The position numbers and the translations under genes are program-made. A stretch of DNA of 64,000 nucleotides from Deltaproteobacteria bacterium (GTDB lineage Bacteria; Desulfobacterota; B13-G15; RBG-16-54-18). The stretch's first letter is position 1. The number at the start of each line of letters is the position of its first letter. The notes under the pieces are model-generated. The model saw nothing but the letters and a program-made list of their open reading frames with translations. It did no database searches and was not told the origin of the DNA. Below, in pieces: positions 33,488 to 42,163 of the stretch. Location of the stretch: contig JAFGNJ010000004.1 in assembly GCA_016927065.1 (NCBI GenBank), positions 62,001-126,000 on the forward strand, given 5' to 3'.

Positions 33488-34898
33488 GTTTTACAAACGA
33501 ACGGATGTTAAGATCACCTTGTGGTACATCCTTACCTTTATAGTGACGACTATAATCATTTTTTCTTTTATGTATATAAGGATCAGACATCATCTTATCA
33601 AAGAGATCGACCGATTTTTAAAGGATGAGTTGCGAGAATTCTCCTTTAAGGTCTCGGAAACCTCGAGGGATTTTAAGTGGGTAATAAAGGAATATGAAGA
33701 AGACATTGTTGAGAGGGAATATTACCCAATTTATTTCAGGGTATTGAATACGGATGGCACGGTTGTCGCCACGTCGAAGAATTTCGCCGAAATTATTTAT
33801 CCTATAGACCAAGAAAAACTGAGGAACATTGGAGGAGGCACTAGATACATTGAAACAGTGAAAGTGCCTGGAAGGAAGACGCCGTTCCGAATCCTCAGCT
33901 CTCGCCTTACCGTTGCTGAAAAATTCGATTGCGTAGTTCAAATCGGGACAAGGATGGAATCCATAAGAAAGAGTTTGGGAAATTTCAGCGAGAACATCCT
34001 CACGGCAATCCCCATTGCCCTTGTCCTGGGAACTATCGGAGGTTGGCTTCTGGCGAGAAGGAGCCTTGCTCCGATCGCCTATATCACGGAGGCGACAAAG
34101 AAAATCACGGCAACCAACCTTGGCGAGCGATTACGATCAAGACAGAGCGACGATGAACTAGACCACCTCATAGCAACGATAAACGCGATGATTGCACGGC
34201 TGGAGGAATCATTTAAAAGAATGAACCAACTGACCGCCGATGTATCTCACGAACTGCGCACCCCCATCAGCGCGATGAGGGGTGAAGCTGAACTGCTCCT
34301 TTCCAAGCCACGCCCCACAGGAGAATATCGGCGGGCATTAGCCACCTATATCGAACAGCTTGATTTCCTGACACGGTTGATCGACGACCTTATACTTCTT
34401 TCCAAATTCGATTCTAACGAAGCGAGACTTACAATGATCCCGATCAAGCTGGACAAGCTCTTAATCAATCTAGGGGAATTTTTCAGGGCGTTGGCCGAGC
34501 ACAAGGGGATCAAATTAACGGCAGGGAAGATGAAGCACGCAACTGTTGTGGGGGATCAAACCAGATTGCAGCAATTATTTACGAATCTCATCGATAATGC
34601 CATCAAGTTTACTCCATCCGGTGGCCGTATCGATATCGCTTTGCAAAAGGAGAGGGACGTTGCCAAGGTATCGATAAAAGATACGGGTATAGGGATCCCA
34701 TCTGCTGAGTCCGAGCACATCTTCGAGCGATTCTACCAAGTCGATAAATCGAGGGACAAGGAGCGCGGAGGAGTAGGCTTGGGGTTGAGTATCTGCCAGT
34801 GGATCGCCACGGCCCACCATGGAAACATTGAGGTAAAAAGCGAGGTGGGGAAAGGAAGCCGGTTTGCCGTCTCATTACCCCTTATGACTGAGGAATAA
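33465..34898 (+). CDS. Sensor histidine kinase
   Basis: 477 aa. Membrane segment ~18–40, an extracytoplasmic domain of ~130 residues, a second segment ~175–195, HAMP, HisKA with His262 in LTADVSHELRTPIS, and HATPase with NLIDNAIKFTPSGG, DTGIGIP and GGVGLGLSICQ. The external domain contains an acidic stretch KEYEEDIVEREYY with an ExxE pattern; in PmrB an ExxE motif senses ferric iron, so metal or cation sensing is possible (inference). Starts within the regulator gene (23-nt overlap). Confidence 0.92.
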   Translation: MSSKKGIKFYKRTDVKITLWYILTFIVTTIIIFSFMYIRIRHHLIKEIDRFLKDELREFSFKVSETSRDFKWVIKEYEEDIVEREYYPIYFRVLNTDGTVVATSKNFAEIIYPIDQEKLRNIGGGTRYIETVKVPGRKTPFRILSSRLTVAEKFDCVVQIGTRMESIRKSLGNFSENILTAIPIALVLGTIGGWLLARRSLAPIAYITEATKKITATNLGERLRSRQSDDELDHLIATINAMIARLEESFKRMNQLTADVSHELRTPISAMRGEAELLLSKPRPTGEYRRALATYIEQLDFLTRLIDDLILLSKFDSNEARLTMIPIKLDKLLINLGEFFRALAEHKGIKLTAGKMKHATVVGDQTRLQQLFTNLIDNAIKFTPSGGRIDIALQKERDVAKVSIKDTGIGIPSAESEHIFERFYQVDKSRDKERGGVGLGLSICQWIATAHHGNIEVKSEVGKGSRFAVSLPLMTEE

Positions 34899-35000
34899 AC
34901 AAACACGAGATTATCCTTGTTGTGAGCACTGACATAGCAACAAATCCTATAGACTCCCTTCCTTCCTAATCACAAAGGTCTCACGAGGCTTCAATCCAAT

Positions 35001-35055
35001 ATGAAGAAATCTTCATCTTATTTTAATCTTCCCTTAATATCGAATGTTTTATAAT
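35001..35055 (+). promoter_or_regulatory. PmrA-box-like promoter of the first phosphoesterase gene
   Basis: Palindrome ATGAAGAAATCTTCAT (35001–35016), then TTTAAT (35022–35027), 5 nt, CTTAAT (35033–35038), 11 nt, TATAAT (35050–35055). The two hexamers match the enterobacterial PmrA box YTTAAT-N5-YTTAAT exactly. The repeats sit where a -35 box would be, as expected for an activator that replaces -35 recognition. The start codon follows at 35084. Confidence 0.65.
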
Positions 35056-35083
35056 ATAAGAGCAAGCTATTAAGCATATTATA

Positions 35084-36142
35084 ATGAAACGTGATTCAGC
35101 CAAAAAGTGGAAGGTCTTCGTGGGGGGGGTCTATCTGTTCCTTTTTGTAATGTTCCTCTCCGTATTGGCTGTTGAGGTCTATGCAGTTATCACAGTACTT
35201 ACTGAGGGTAATGCGGTACTGCCAGCGAACTTTGGCAACTTCGAGCGGGTCAGGGCGCTTTTAGCAGATAATAAGGATCCCGAACAATTTTCGTTTGCCG
35301 TCGCAGGAGACATACAGGGAACCGGCACCTTTGAGCACCTTGCAGAATTATTGAAAAATGAAAATGTTGCATTTCTCGTGCTCCTTGGTGATTGTGTCCG
35401 CAACGGAAGGTCAAGCTATCATCAATACTTCCAGGCAGAGCTGGCCAAAGAGTTGTGCATGCCTTATCCTACATTTTATGTAGTTGGAAATCACGACGTA
35501 ATCAAAAACGTAAAAAAAGATGATTTCTCCATTAGTCGGTTTGAGAAAATGTATGGTCCAACCAACTTCTTCTTTGAGTATCAGGGATGTCTTTTTATAG
35601 TGCTCCGCATATTAGATAAACCTCATTATTCCACGTTGGAAAGCCTTGCCTTTTTGGAATCCGTTCTGTCAGCCCGCCGGGGAGACTATCACAAGGTCTT
35701 TGTCTTTATGCACATCCCTCCCCCTGTCTCAACGGATTTTGCAGCAAGACAATTTGAAAATCCCGATAGGTTTATTTTCTTATGTGACAAATTCAAGGTA
35801 GATTATGTCATTGCGGGTGATTATCACGGGTATGCCAGGGTGCAACGTGGAAATACCGTTTATCTCGTGACCGGGGGCGGCGGAGCCCACCTCGAAAAGG
35901 AAAAACCAGGAGCCTTTCATCATGCGGTGTTAATCACCGTGTATCCACAGACCGTCTCGGAACGAATACTTGCCGTCGAGAGGAATGAGGACTTTGAAGA
36001 TATGATAGAACGCTGGGCTATAGCAGAGGCGTATCCCTGGATGAAAAAGCATTGCGGGATAACGATACTGCTGAATGTCGGTGTTATTGGTTGCGGTATA
36101 TTTTTAATTCTTAAGGCTCTGAAACTCCGTCGATCGTTATAG
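35084..36142 (+). CDS. Membrane-anchored calcineurin-like metallophosphoesterase (1)
   Basis: 352 aa. N-terminal membrane segment (~12–38) and a second near the C-terminus (~328–348), so the catalytic domain is anchored at both ends. Motifs: AGDIQG, LLGDCVRNG, VVGNHDV, FMHIPPP and AGDYHGY. In the last motif the usual GHxH is GDYH. Its promoter carries the PmrA-box-like repeats. A role in removing a phosphate from an envelope lipid or carrier is inference. Confidence 0.85.
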   Translation: MKRDSAKKWKVFVGGVYLFLFVMFLSVLAVEVYAVITVLTEGNAVLPANFGNFERVRALLADNKDPEQFSFAVAGDIQGTGTFEHLAELLKNENVAFLVLLGDCVRNGRSSYHQYFQAELAKELCMPYPTFYVVGNHDVIKNVKKDDFSISRFEKMYGPTNFFFEYQGCLFIVLRILDKPHYSTLESLAFLESVLSARRGDYHKVFVFMHIPPPVSTDFAARQFENPDRFIFLCDKFKVDYVIAGDYHGYARVQRGNTVYLVTGGGGAHLEKEKPGAFHHAVLITVYPQTVSERILAVERNEDFEDMIERWAIAEAYPWMKKHCGITILLNVGVIGCGIFLILKALKLRRSL

Positions 36143-36222
36143 CGATGCCCGAACAATAAGGGTAACCTCGTAGCTTCACGTTGAACGCCCTATTCTCGTT
36201 TTTCCCATTTTTCAACTCCAAC

Positions 36223-36277
36223 ATGAAGAAATCTTCATCTTATCTTCATCGTTAATTAATCTGTAATTTTTTATAAT
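36223..36277 (+). promoter_or_regulatory. PmrA-box-like promoter of the ArnT-like operon
   Basis: Second copy of the element: identical palindrome (36223–36238) and following CTTAT, then CTTCAT (36244–36249), 5 nt, ATTAAT (36255–36260), 11 nt, TATAAT (36272–36277). Over 38 bp it matches the 35001 copy at 32 positions, and every spacing is the same although the flanking genes differ. Confidence 0.65.
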
Positions 36278-36319
36278 TTTATTACTAATTACAATTATTT
36301 CAGGAGGCTTTGTGTCATC

Positions 36320-36421
36320 GTGTGCTTTTTCATATTTGCAATCGCGCTCCTTTTTGCATATAGTATCCAATACTTCGCTCAAGGAAGTAATATGGTCTTG
36401 TTGAAAGGGTTTTGCCAATGA
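36320..36421 (+). CDS. Putative 33-aa membrane peptide coupled to the ArnT-like gene
   Basis: GTG start at 36320, AGGAGG at 36302–36307 (spacing 12, long). The product has one hydrophobic segment (VCFFIFAIALLFAYSIQYF) and a short polar tail. Its TGA overlaps the ATG of the next gene (ATGA at 36418–36421). A GTG in another frame at 36312 is closer to the AGGAGG and would give a 30-aa peptide with no such properties. Low certainty. Confidence 0.35.
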   Translation: MCFFIFAIALLFAYSIQYFAQGSNMVLLKGFCQ

Positions 36422-38028
36422 AGAAATCAACGTTGTATGTCGTCTTTTTGATTGTCTTTGGGGGGATCCTCTTCTTCTACAATCTGGGGGGATGGGATCT
36501 CTGGAACCCGGATGAACCTCGATACGCGCAGATCGCCAAGGAGATGCTGCAGGGAGAGGGTTGGATCATACCCCACCTGAATAGCGAGGTCTACCTCGAC
36601 AAACCTCCATTATTCTTTTGGCTGATGGCCGCGACAGCCACGGCCTTAGGGGGTATGACCGAATTTGCGGCCCGGTTCCCCTCCGCTTTCTTCGGACTCT
36701 TTACCCTCCTGCTCCTTTTTTACCTGGGCAAGAGGCTCTTCAATGAAAAGGTAGGGTTCTTATCCGCCTTGATCTTGGCCACCAGTGTCGAATACCTCTG
36801 GCTCGCCCATAGGGCCAACATAGACGCCACCCTTACTTTTTTCACCACAGCGGCCATCACCTGCTTCTATGTAGGTTTCTATAAACGACAAGGGAAGTGG
36901 ATACTCTACCTGTTCGCCTATGGCGCTATGGCTTTCGGTGTGCTTGCTAAGCTGCAGATCGGTGTGATCGTGCCCGTCCTCGTGATAGGAGGATACTTTC
37001 TCATGCAGCGGGAATGGCGATTTTTTAAAGACCCCTCCCACATCCCCGGAATCGCCCTCTTTGTGGCCTTTATCGGAGGATGGCTTGCCCTCGCGTATCT
37101 CTCCGGCGGGAAAGAATACCTCTGGGGTCTCCTCTATCAAAAGACCGCGGCAACCTTTTTCGAGACGGCATCACATGCCAGGCCCTTTTACTATTACTTA
37201 GTGAATTTCCCCTACAACTTTGTCCCGTGGATCGTCTTTTTCCCTTCGGCCCTGATCTTCGGTCTCTCTGCCAAGGGGAGAAAAAAGGAGTTTATCTTCG
37301 CCTTCTTTTGGTTTGTGGTCATCTTCGCCTTTTTCAGCATTTCCGAGGCAAAGCGTGACCTCTACCTCTTGCCCCTCTATCCGGCAGCCGCCCTGATGGT
37401 AGGATATCTCTTGGAACAACTCCCTCTTGGGGCAGAAGGTGTCCGTCGGAAAATTATCTCCATTCCTTTTCTTATCTTGGTAATCACCTTGGCCCTGGGG
37501 GCAATTAGTCTACCAATCGTGGCGGCTATTAAAGGAAAATTCTATTTACAGCACCCCTGGGAGATCGGTATCATCTCCGCCCTCATTGTGGGTGGAGGCG
37601 GATTTCTGGCTTTCCATGCCTATCAACATCGCCGTCGTGACCTCCCCTTCTATATCATCGTCGTAACCGTCTTTGCCTTGACCCTCTATGGCTTGACACG
37701 TATTGTCCCTGAGGTCGACAGATATAAATCCGCCCGCCCCCTCTCGCAGGCCATCGTCAGCGCGATGAGGCCGGGAGACCAACTCGGGGTGTATCAGATG
37801 GAAGGGGCCAGTTTTAACTATTATACGGGTTATAATCAGATAAAGTGGCTCGAAGAGGAAAAAGACCTCAGGCAATTCCTCCGTTCACCCCAACGGGTAC
37901 TCTGCATCATGCGGGATAGACATTATAACCTATTACAAAAAGACCCTACCCTCTCTATCTCCGTGGTCGCTACGGGGCAGGTGGGGCACAAGCGCTTGGC
38001 CGTAATCAGCAATCGCCAAACACCATAA
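36418..38028 (+). CDS. ArnT-like GT-C glycosyltransferase (1)
   Basis: 536 aa polytopic protein of the PMT/ArnT (GT39/GT83) superfamily with about 12 membrane helices and a C-terminal soluble part. The first external loop contains WNPDEPRYAQIAKEMLQGEG and DKPPLFFW, the ArnT signature with the catalytic Asp-Glu. Such enzymes move a sugar from undecaprenyl phosphate to lipid A or another external acceptor. ATG 36418 is preferred to TTG 36412; AAAGGG lies upstream. First large gene of a unit running to at least 43138. Confidence 0.9.
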   Translation: MKKSTLYVVFLIVFGGILFFYNLGGWDLWNPDEPRYAQIAKEMLQGEGWIIPHLNSEVYLDKPPLFFWLMAATATALGGMTEFAARFPSAFFGLFTLLLLFYLGKRLFNEKVGFLSALILATSVEYLWLAHRANIDATLTFFTTAAITCFYVGFYKRQGKWILYLFAYGAMAFGVLAKLQIGVIVPVLVIGGYFLMQREWRFFKDPSHIPGIALFVAFIGGWLALAYLSGGKEYLWGLLYQKTAATFFETASHARPFYYYLVNFPYNFVPWIVFFPSALIFGLSAKGRKKEFIFAFFWFVVIFAFFSISEAKRDLYLLPLYPAAALMVGYLLEQLPLGAEGVRRKIISIPFLILVITLALGAISLPIVAAIKGKFYLQHPWEIGIISALIVGGGGFLAFHAYQHRRRDLPFYIIVVTVFALTLYGLTRIVPEVDRYKSARPLSQAIVSAMRPGDQLGVYQMEGASFNYYTGYNQIKWLEEEKDLRQFLRSPQRVLCIMRDRHYNLLQKDPTLSISVVATGQVGHKRLAVISNRQTP

Positions 38029-38041
38029 GGAGATCTCGGCA

Positions 38042-39154
38042 ATGAATATCCCTCTATTGGACCTCTCACGGCAATACCCCAAGATAAAAGATCAATTACA
38101 CCAAGAATGGTCTCATGTACTCGAAACCATGAAATTGCTCAACGGGGATAATCTGGCATCCTTTGAGAAGGAAATAGCCGCCTACCTGGGGGCACGATAT
38201 GCCTTCGGCATGGCCTCCGGATCCGACGCCCTGATGTTGGGACTCGTGGCATGCGGTATTGGAGAGGGTGACGAAGTCATCCTCCATGCCAACGCCTTTG
38301 TCGCCGCTGTAGAGGCAATCCGATGGGCCGGTGCCAGGCCCGTGTTGGTCGATATGCAGGAAAAGGACTTCGGCCCGGCACCTGATCAGATCGAAGAGAT
38401 GATTACACCAAAGACCAAGGCCCTCTTAGTTGTCCATATGTACGGCCACCCCGTTGAGTTGGGACCTCTCATGGAACTATGCAAGAAAAAAAATTTACTG
38501 CTCATCGAGGACTGCTCCCACGCCCATGGCGCGGAATATAAAGGGGAAAAAGTAGGTATGTTCGGCGCGGTGGGGTGTTTTAGTTGCGGGGTGGTCAAGA
38601 ACCTCAATGCCTTTGGCGACGCGGGGTTTTGCATCACCGACGATCCTATTATCGCCGAAAAGCTTGATCTTCTACGGGTGCACGGACAAAAGGAAAAGAA
38701 CCAACATAACTTGTACGGCTTTAACAGCCGTCTTGATGAAGTTCAGGCGGTAATCCTAAGGATAAAGCTGAAAGATTTGGATAAGGATAACGCAAGGAGA
38801 GAGGAAATCGCCCGCCGCTACGCGATATCCTTCTCCGTAATAGATGAACTTACCCCCCCTCCTATGGACGGAGACAAAAAGAGTGTGTATCACCGTTATG
38901 TTATCCGGTCATCCAGGAGGGATGAACTGATGAAATATCTCCGGTCTCAGGGGATCGGGGTGGGCATCCAATACCCTACCCCCTTGCACAAGCAGATTGC
39001 CTGGAAAGAAAAAGGTTACGAACATTATCACCTCCCCGTAGCCGAACGTGTCGCTACGGAGATCCTCTCCATACCCATGTACCCTGAGTTACAGGATGAG
39101 GAAGTCGAATATATTATCACTAAGACCAAGGAGTTTTTTCACAAAAAGCCATGA
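38042..39154 (+). CDS. DegT/DnrJ/EryC1 family PLP aminotransferase
   Basis: 370 aa sugar-nucleotide aminotransferase. The PLP lysine is Lys186 in VVKNLNAFGDAG. Other landmarks are FGMASGSDALMLGL, VHMYGHP and LLIEDCSHAHGA. Related enzymes (ArnB, GnnB, WlbC) aminate a 4- or 3-keto sugar nucleotide. With a Gfo/Idh/MocA dehydrogenase in the same operon, the 3-amino GnnA/GnnB type reaction is more likely than the ArnB 4-amino reaction (inference). AAGGAG before the ATG; ATGA overlap with the next gene. Confidence 0.92.
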   Translation: MNIPLLDLSRQYPKIKDQLHQEWSHVLETMKLLNGDNLASFEKEIAAYLGARYAFGMASGSDALMLGLVACGIGEGDEVILHANAFVAAVEAIRWAGARPVLVDMQEKDFGPAPDQIEEMITPKTKALLVVHMYGHPVELGPLMELCKKKNLLLIEDCSHAHGAEYKGEKVGMFGAVGCFSCGVVKNLNAFGDAGFCITDDPIIAEKLDLLRVHGQKEKNQHNLYGFNSRLDEVQAVILRIKLKDLDKDNARREEIARRYAISFSVIDELTPPPMDGDKKSVYHRYVIRSSRRDELMKYLRSQGIGVGIQYPTPLHKQIAWKEKGYEHYHLPVAERVATEILSIPMYPELQDEEVEYIITKTKEFFHKKP

Positions 39155-40059
39155 AGAAAGGCCCAATGATCTCTATCGCCGTCCCCCTTCATAATGAGGA
39201 GGGAAATGTGGAACCTCTGTATCAAGAGATCAAAAGGGTTATGGAGAAGATTGACCTGCCCTATGAAATCCTGCTCGTAAACGATGGGAGCACCGACAGG
39301 ACAGGAACGATTCTCAAGGGGCTCAAGTCAAAAGACCGACGCCTGAGGGTCATCGAGCTCAAGGGAAATTTCGGCGAGGCGGCGGCCCTGTCTGCCGGCT
39401 TCCGCTACGCCCAGGGGAAGTGGATCATCAATCTGGACGGCGATGGGCAGAACGATCCCCGCGACATCCCCACCTTCGTCAAAAAACTCCAGGACGGGTA
39501 TCGAGCCGTGACGGGGTGGCGAAGACAGCGCAAAGAATCCTACTGGATTCGGGTCTTTCCCTCCCGCTTGGCAAACTGGATAATCTCCCAGGTCACCGGC
39601 GTGAGGGTGCACGACAACGGGTGCGGGCTCAAGGGATATGATGCCTCCCTGGTGAGGGGGTTTTCCATCCCCCATGGATTTCACCGCTTTATGCCCGCCC
39701 TTTTTGGAGTAAAGGGTAATGAAGTGGCTGAGGTCAAGGTGAGGGATCGCAGGCGGCAACATGGGACCTCTCACTACGGTCTCGGAAGGGTCCGCGAGGT
39801 CATCCGAGAACTCTCTACCATCAGATTTGCCATCAAGAATGCCCCTCAGTGGTCCCGTAGGTTTAAAATCATCAGCCTGGTGACCGTCCTCGCCTCCGCA
39901 CTCTCTCTTGTCTATCTGGTTATCGCTCCGAGTACAACCAGCCTTGTTATTTTTTTATTGATCACTATAGTAACGTTCTTGTGTTGGCCTGTCTCGCGCA
40001 ACTTGAGAAGGTTTCTGCGGGCGCAGCAAAAAGGTGTGTTTAAAGGGAAGGAGATCTGA
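39151..40059 (+). CDS. ArnC/DPM-like GT2 polyprenyl-phosphate glycosyltransferase (1)
   Basis: 302 aa. GT-A fold with SIAVPLHNEEGNVEPL, LLVNDGSTDRTG and the metal-binding NLDGDGQNDPRDIP (DxD-type). Two membrane helices at the C-terminus (~225–270), as in ArnC, GtrB and FlmF. These transfer a sugar from its nucleotide to undecaprenyl phosphate on the cytoplasmic face. Overlaps the aminotransferase by 4 nt. Confidence 0.9.
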   Translation: MKKGPMISIAVPLHNEEGNVEPLYQEIKRVMEKIDLPYEILLVNDGSTDRTGTILKGLKSKDRRLRVIELKGNFGEAAALSAGFRYAQGKWIINLDGDGQNDPRDIPTFVKKLQDGYRAVTGWRRQRKESYWIRVFPSRLANWIISQVTGVRVHDNGCGLKGYDASLVRGFSIPHGFHRFMPALFGVKGNEVAEVKVRDRRRQHGTSHYGLGRVREVIRELSTIRFAIKNAPQWSRRFKIISLVTVLASALSLVYLVIAPSTTSLVIFLLITIVTFLCWPVSRNLRRFLRAQQKGVFKGKEI

Positions 40060-40060
40060 T

Positions 40061-41104
40061 ATGGGCGTTCACGTAAGACTCGCGGTGATGGGTGGGGGGT
40101 ATTGGGGGAGGAACCTCATCAGGAACTTGTCGGCCTTGGAGGGGGTAGAGGTCAAACTCCTCTGCGAATTAAATGAGGAGGCCTCACGGGAGTGCACGGG
40201 GCTCTATCCCGGATTAGAGACCTGCACTGACCACGGACGTATCTTCCAGGACAAGGAAGTAGATGGAGTAATCATCGTCACCCCCCCGAGTCTTCACTAC
40301 CAGCCTGCCAAAGAGGCCCTGACGGCAGGAAAGCATGTCTTTGTAGAAAAGCCCATGGCCATGTCCTATCAAGAGGGTAAAGAGCTCGTTGCACTGGCTG
40401 AGAATAAAAAGAAGGTCCTTTTTGTTGATGAGACCTTTCTCTATGATCCTGCCTTGGGGGTTATCAAGAAGATGCTCGAAGAAGAAGCAATCGGGGAACC
40501 CTATCATATCCTCATGGAGCGTTTGGGCATGGGGAGGGTCAGGTGTGAATCGAATGTCTGGTGGAACTCCGCTCCCCATGACCTCTCCATCCTGCGCTAC
40601 CTCATAGATCGAGAGGTACATTCTATCACACTGCACGGCTCAGTCTATCTGCAAAAGGGGATCGAGGATATCGCTTTGGCCTCTCTGGAGATCGCAGGTG
40701 ACATGTCAGCCTGGATTCACCTTAGCTGGTTTCATCCCCTCAGCACTGCCAGCCTCGTGATCGTCGGCAGCACCGGGGCAATCTTCTATGAGGGGAGGTT
40801 TGCCAAACGAAAGGTCACCCTCTACCGCTATGAGGTGGGTAAGCCCCCAACCCAGCGGGTGCAGGGAATCCCAACGCCCAACATGATCCCCATCAAGGCA
40901 ACCGTCGAGAAGGAAATCACCGAATTCGGTCCGGAAGAACCACTCCAGGCCTCCTGCGCGGGTTTCATCAAGGCCATCACTGAAGGCATTGAGCCGCCGA
41001 GCAGCGGGCGAAATTCTCTCAAAACATTACAGGTATTGGATGCAGGTATGATCTCTTTGCGCAAAGGGGGAGAGAAAATCTCCATAGGGGAAATCGACTC
41101 ATGA
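40061..41104 (+). CDS. Gfo/Idh/MocA family oxidoreductase
   Basis: 347 aa NAD(P)-dependent dehydrogenase. Rossmann motif LAVMGGGYWGRNLIRNL, then VIIVTPPSLHYQPAKEAL, HVFVEKPMAMS and the active-site region NVWWNSAPHDLSILRYL. GnnA and WlbA of this family oxidise C3 of a UDP-sugar, providing the keto group for a DegT partner. AAGGAG lies just before ATG 40061, 1 nt after the previous stop; the open frame back to 40034 is overlap only. Confidence 0.9.
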   Translation: MGVHVRLAVMGGGYWGRNLIRNLSALEGVEVKLLCELNEEASRECTGLYPGLETCTDHGRIFQDKEVDGVIIVTPPSLHYQPAKEALTAGKHVFVEKPMAMSYQEGKELVALAENKKKVLFVDETFLYDPALGVIKKMLEEEAIGEPYHILMERLGMGRVRCESNVWWNSAPHDLSILRYLIDREVHSITLHGSVYLQKGIEDIALASLEIAGDMSAWIHLSWFHPLSTASLVIVGSTGAIFYEGRFAKRKVTLYRYEVGKPPTQRVQGIPTPNMIPIKATVEKEITEFGPEEPLQASCAGFIKAITEGIEPPSSGRNSLKTLQVLDAGMISLRKGGEKISIGEIDS

Positions 41105-42111
41105 CGTGGAAGAGGATCGGAAAACTCTTCTTAAAACTCATCATCAGCCTCGGCATCCTGGCCTATCTGTTGTCCCAGGTCTCGCTCGCCTCCTTTTGGG
41201 AGACCTTGCGCGATGCGAGACACATCTATATCATTCTGGCCTTCTTACTCTATATAGGCGGTCAGATACTCTCCGCCTATAAATGGAGACTTTTGTCCAA
41301 GGCCCTCGGCTTTCGGCGGAAATTTAAGAGGTTCGTCGCCTACTACTTCATCGGGATGTTTTTCAACCTCTTTTTCTTAGGAAGCATCGGAGGCGATGTA
41401 GGCAAAGCATATCTCCTCGCAGGGAGGCGGGACAGCCGTATGCGGGCGGGCTACTCCATCTTGGCGGAGCGGTTCACCGGCGGGATGGCCCTGGTTACTA
41501 TCGGTGTCATTGCCCTCATCGCATCCCCCAGCATAGACGTGATCCCCTTATGGCTCAAGCTCATCAACTGGATGGGTTTAGATGTAGAAATCGCTCCCCA
41601 CAGCATAGAAGTAATAACCTGGTGGTTGAATATAGGTTTAATAACAGCGTGTGTGGTCGTCTGGGCCCTGGTCCTTACCTTCCCTCTTCTTCTCCCTTTC
41701 ATCCCCTGGCTGACCAGATGGGCATCCAAAATCAAGTTGGGAGATTTTGCCGTCTATTGGTCCCATCCGAGAAGGATGGCTCTGGTACTCGCCATCTCCT
41801 TTTGCTTTCAACTTATCAATATCCTGGTCTTCGCCCTCATCGGGATGTCTCTGAATCTCGACGTCCCCATAGGATATTATTTCGTCATCGTTCCCCTGGT
41901 AGACCTGGTAAGCATCCTTCCCATCAGTATCAGCGGAATAGGGGTACGAGAGGGGGCGTATGTCGGTCTCCTCTACTTGGCGGGGGTGAAGACTTCCCAA
42001 GGGCTTGCCTTCGGGCTCTTGGGGTTCTTGGTGGTTGTAGCCGCTAGTCTCCTCGGTGGCATCATCTATGTCTCCGGAACATATCCCATTAAACTGAGGC
42101 GCCGCACATGA
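41101..42111 (+). CDS. Flippase-like integral membrane protein (LPG synthase TM / TIGR00374 type)
   Basis: 336 aa, about eight membrane helices. Typical blocks are ILAFLLYIGGQILSAYKWR, GSIGGDVGKAYLLAGR and GIGVREGAYVGLL. The family corresponds to the membrane half of MprF, which flips lysyl-phosphatidylglycerol, and to AglD-like proteins. In this operon it could translocate an undecaprenyl-linked sugar (inference). ATGA overlap with the oxidoreductase. Confidence 0.88.
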   Translation: MTWKRIGKLFLKLIISLGILAYLLSQVSLASFWETLRDARHIYIILAFLLYIGGQILSAYKWRLLSKALGFRRKFKRFVAYYFIGMFFNLFFLGSIGGDVGKAYLLAGRRDSRMRAGYSILAERFTGGMALVTIGVIALIASPSIDVIPLWLKLINWMGLDVEIAPHSIEVITWWLNIGLITACVVVWALVLTFPLLLPFIPWLTRWASKIKLGDFAVYWSHPRRMALVLAISFCFQLINILVFALIGMSLNLDVPIGYYFVIVPLVDLVSILPISISGIGVREGAYVGLLYLAGVKTSQGLAFGLLGFLVVVAASLLGGIIYVSGTYPIKLRRRT

Positions 42112-42163
42112 AATCGCATCCCATCTTTACAGCCTCTTGTCTTCGGAACAAGGAGTAACGAGG

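Noticed and set aside
36312-36404. Alternative 30-aa peptide from GTG 36312
   Set aside because: Better Shine-Dalgarno spacing than the 36320 frame but random-looking composition and no coupling to the next gene.
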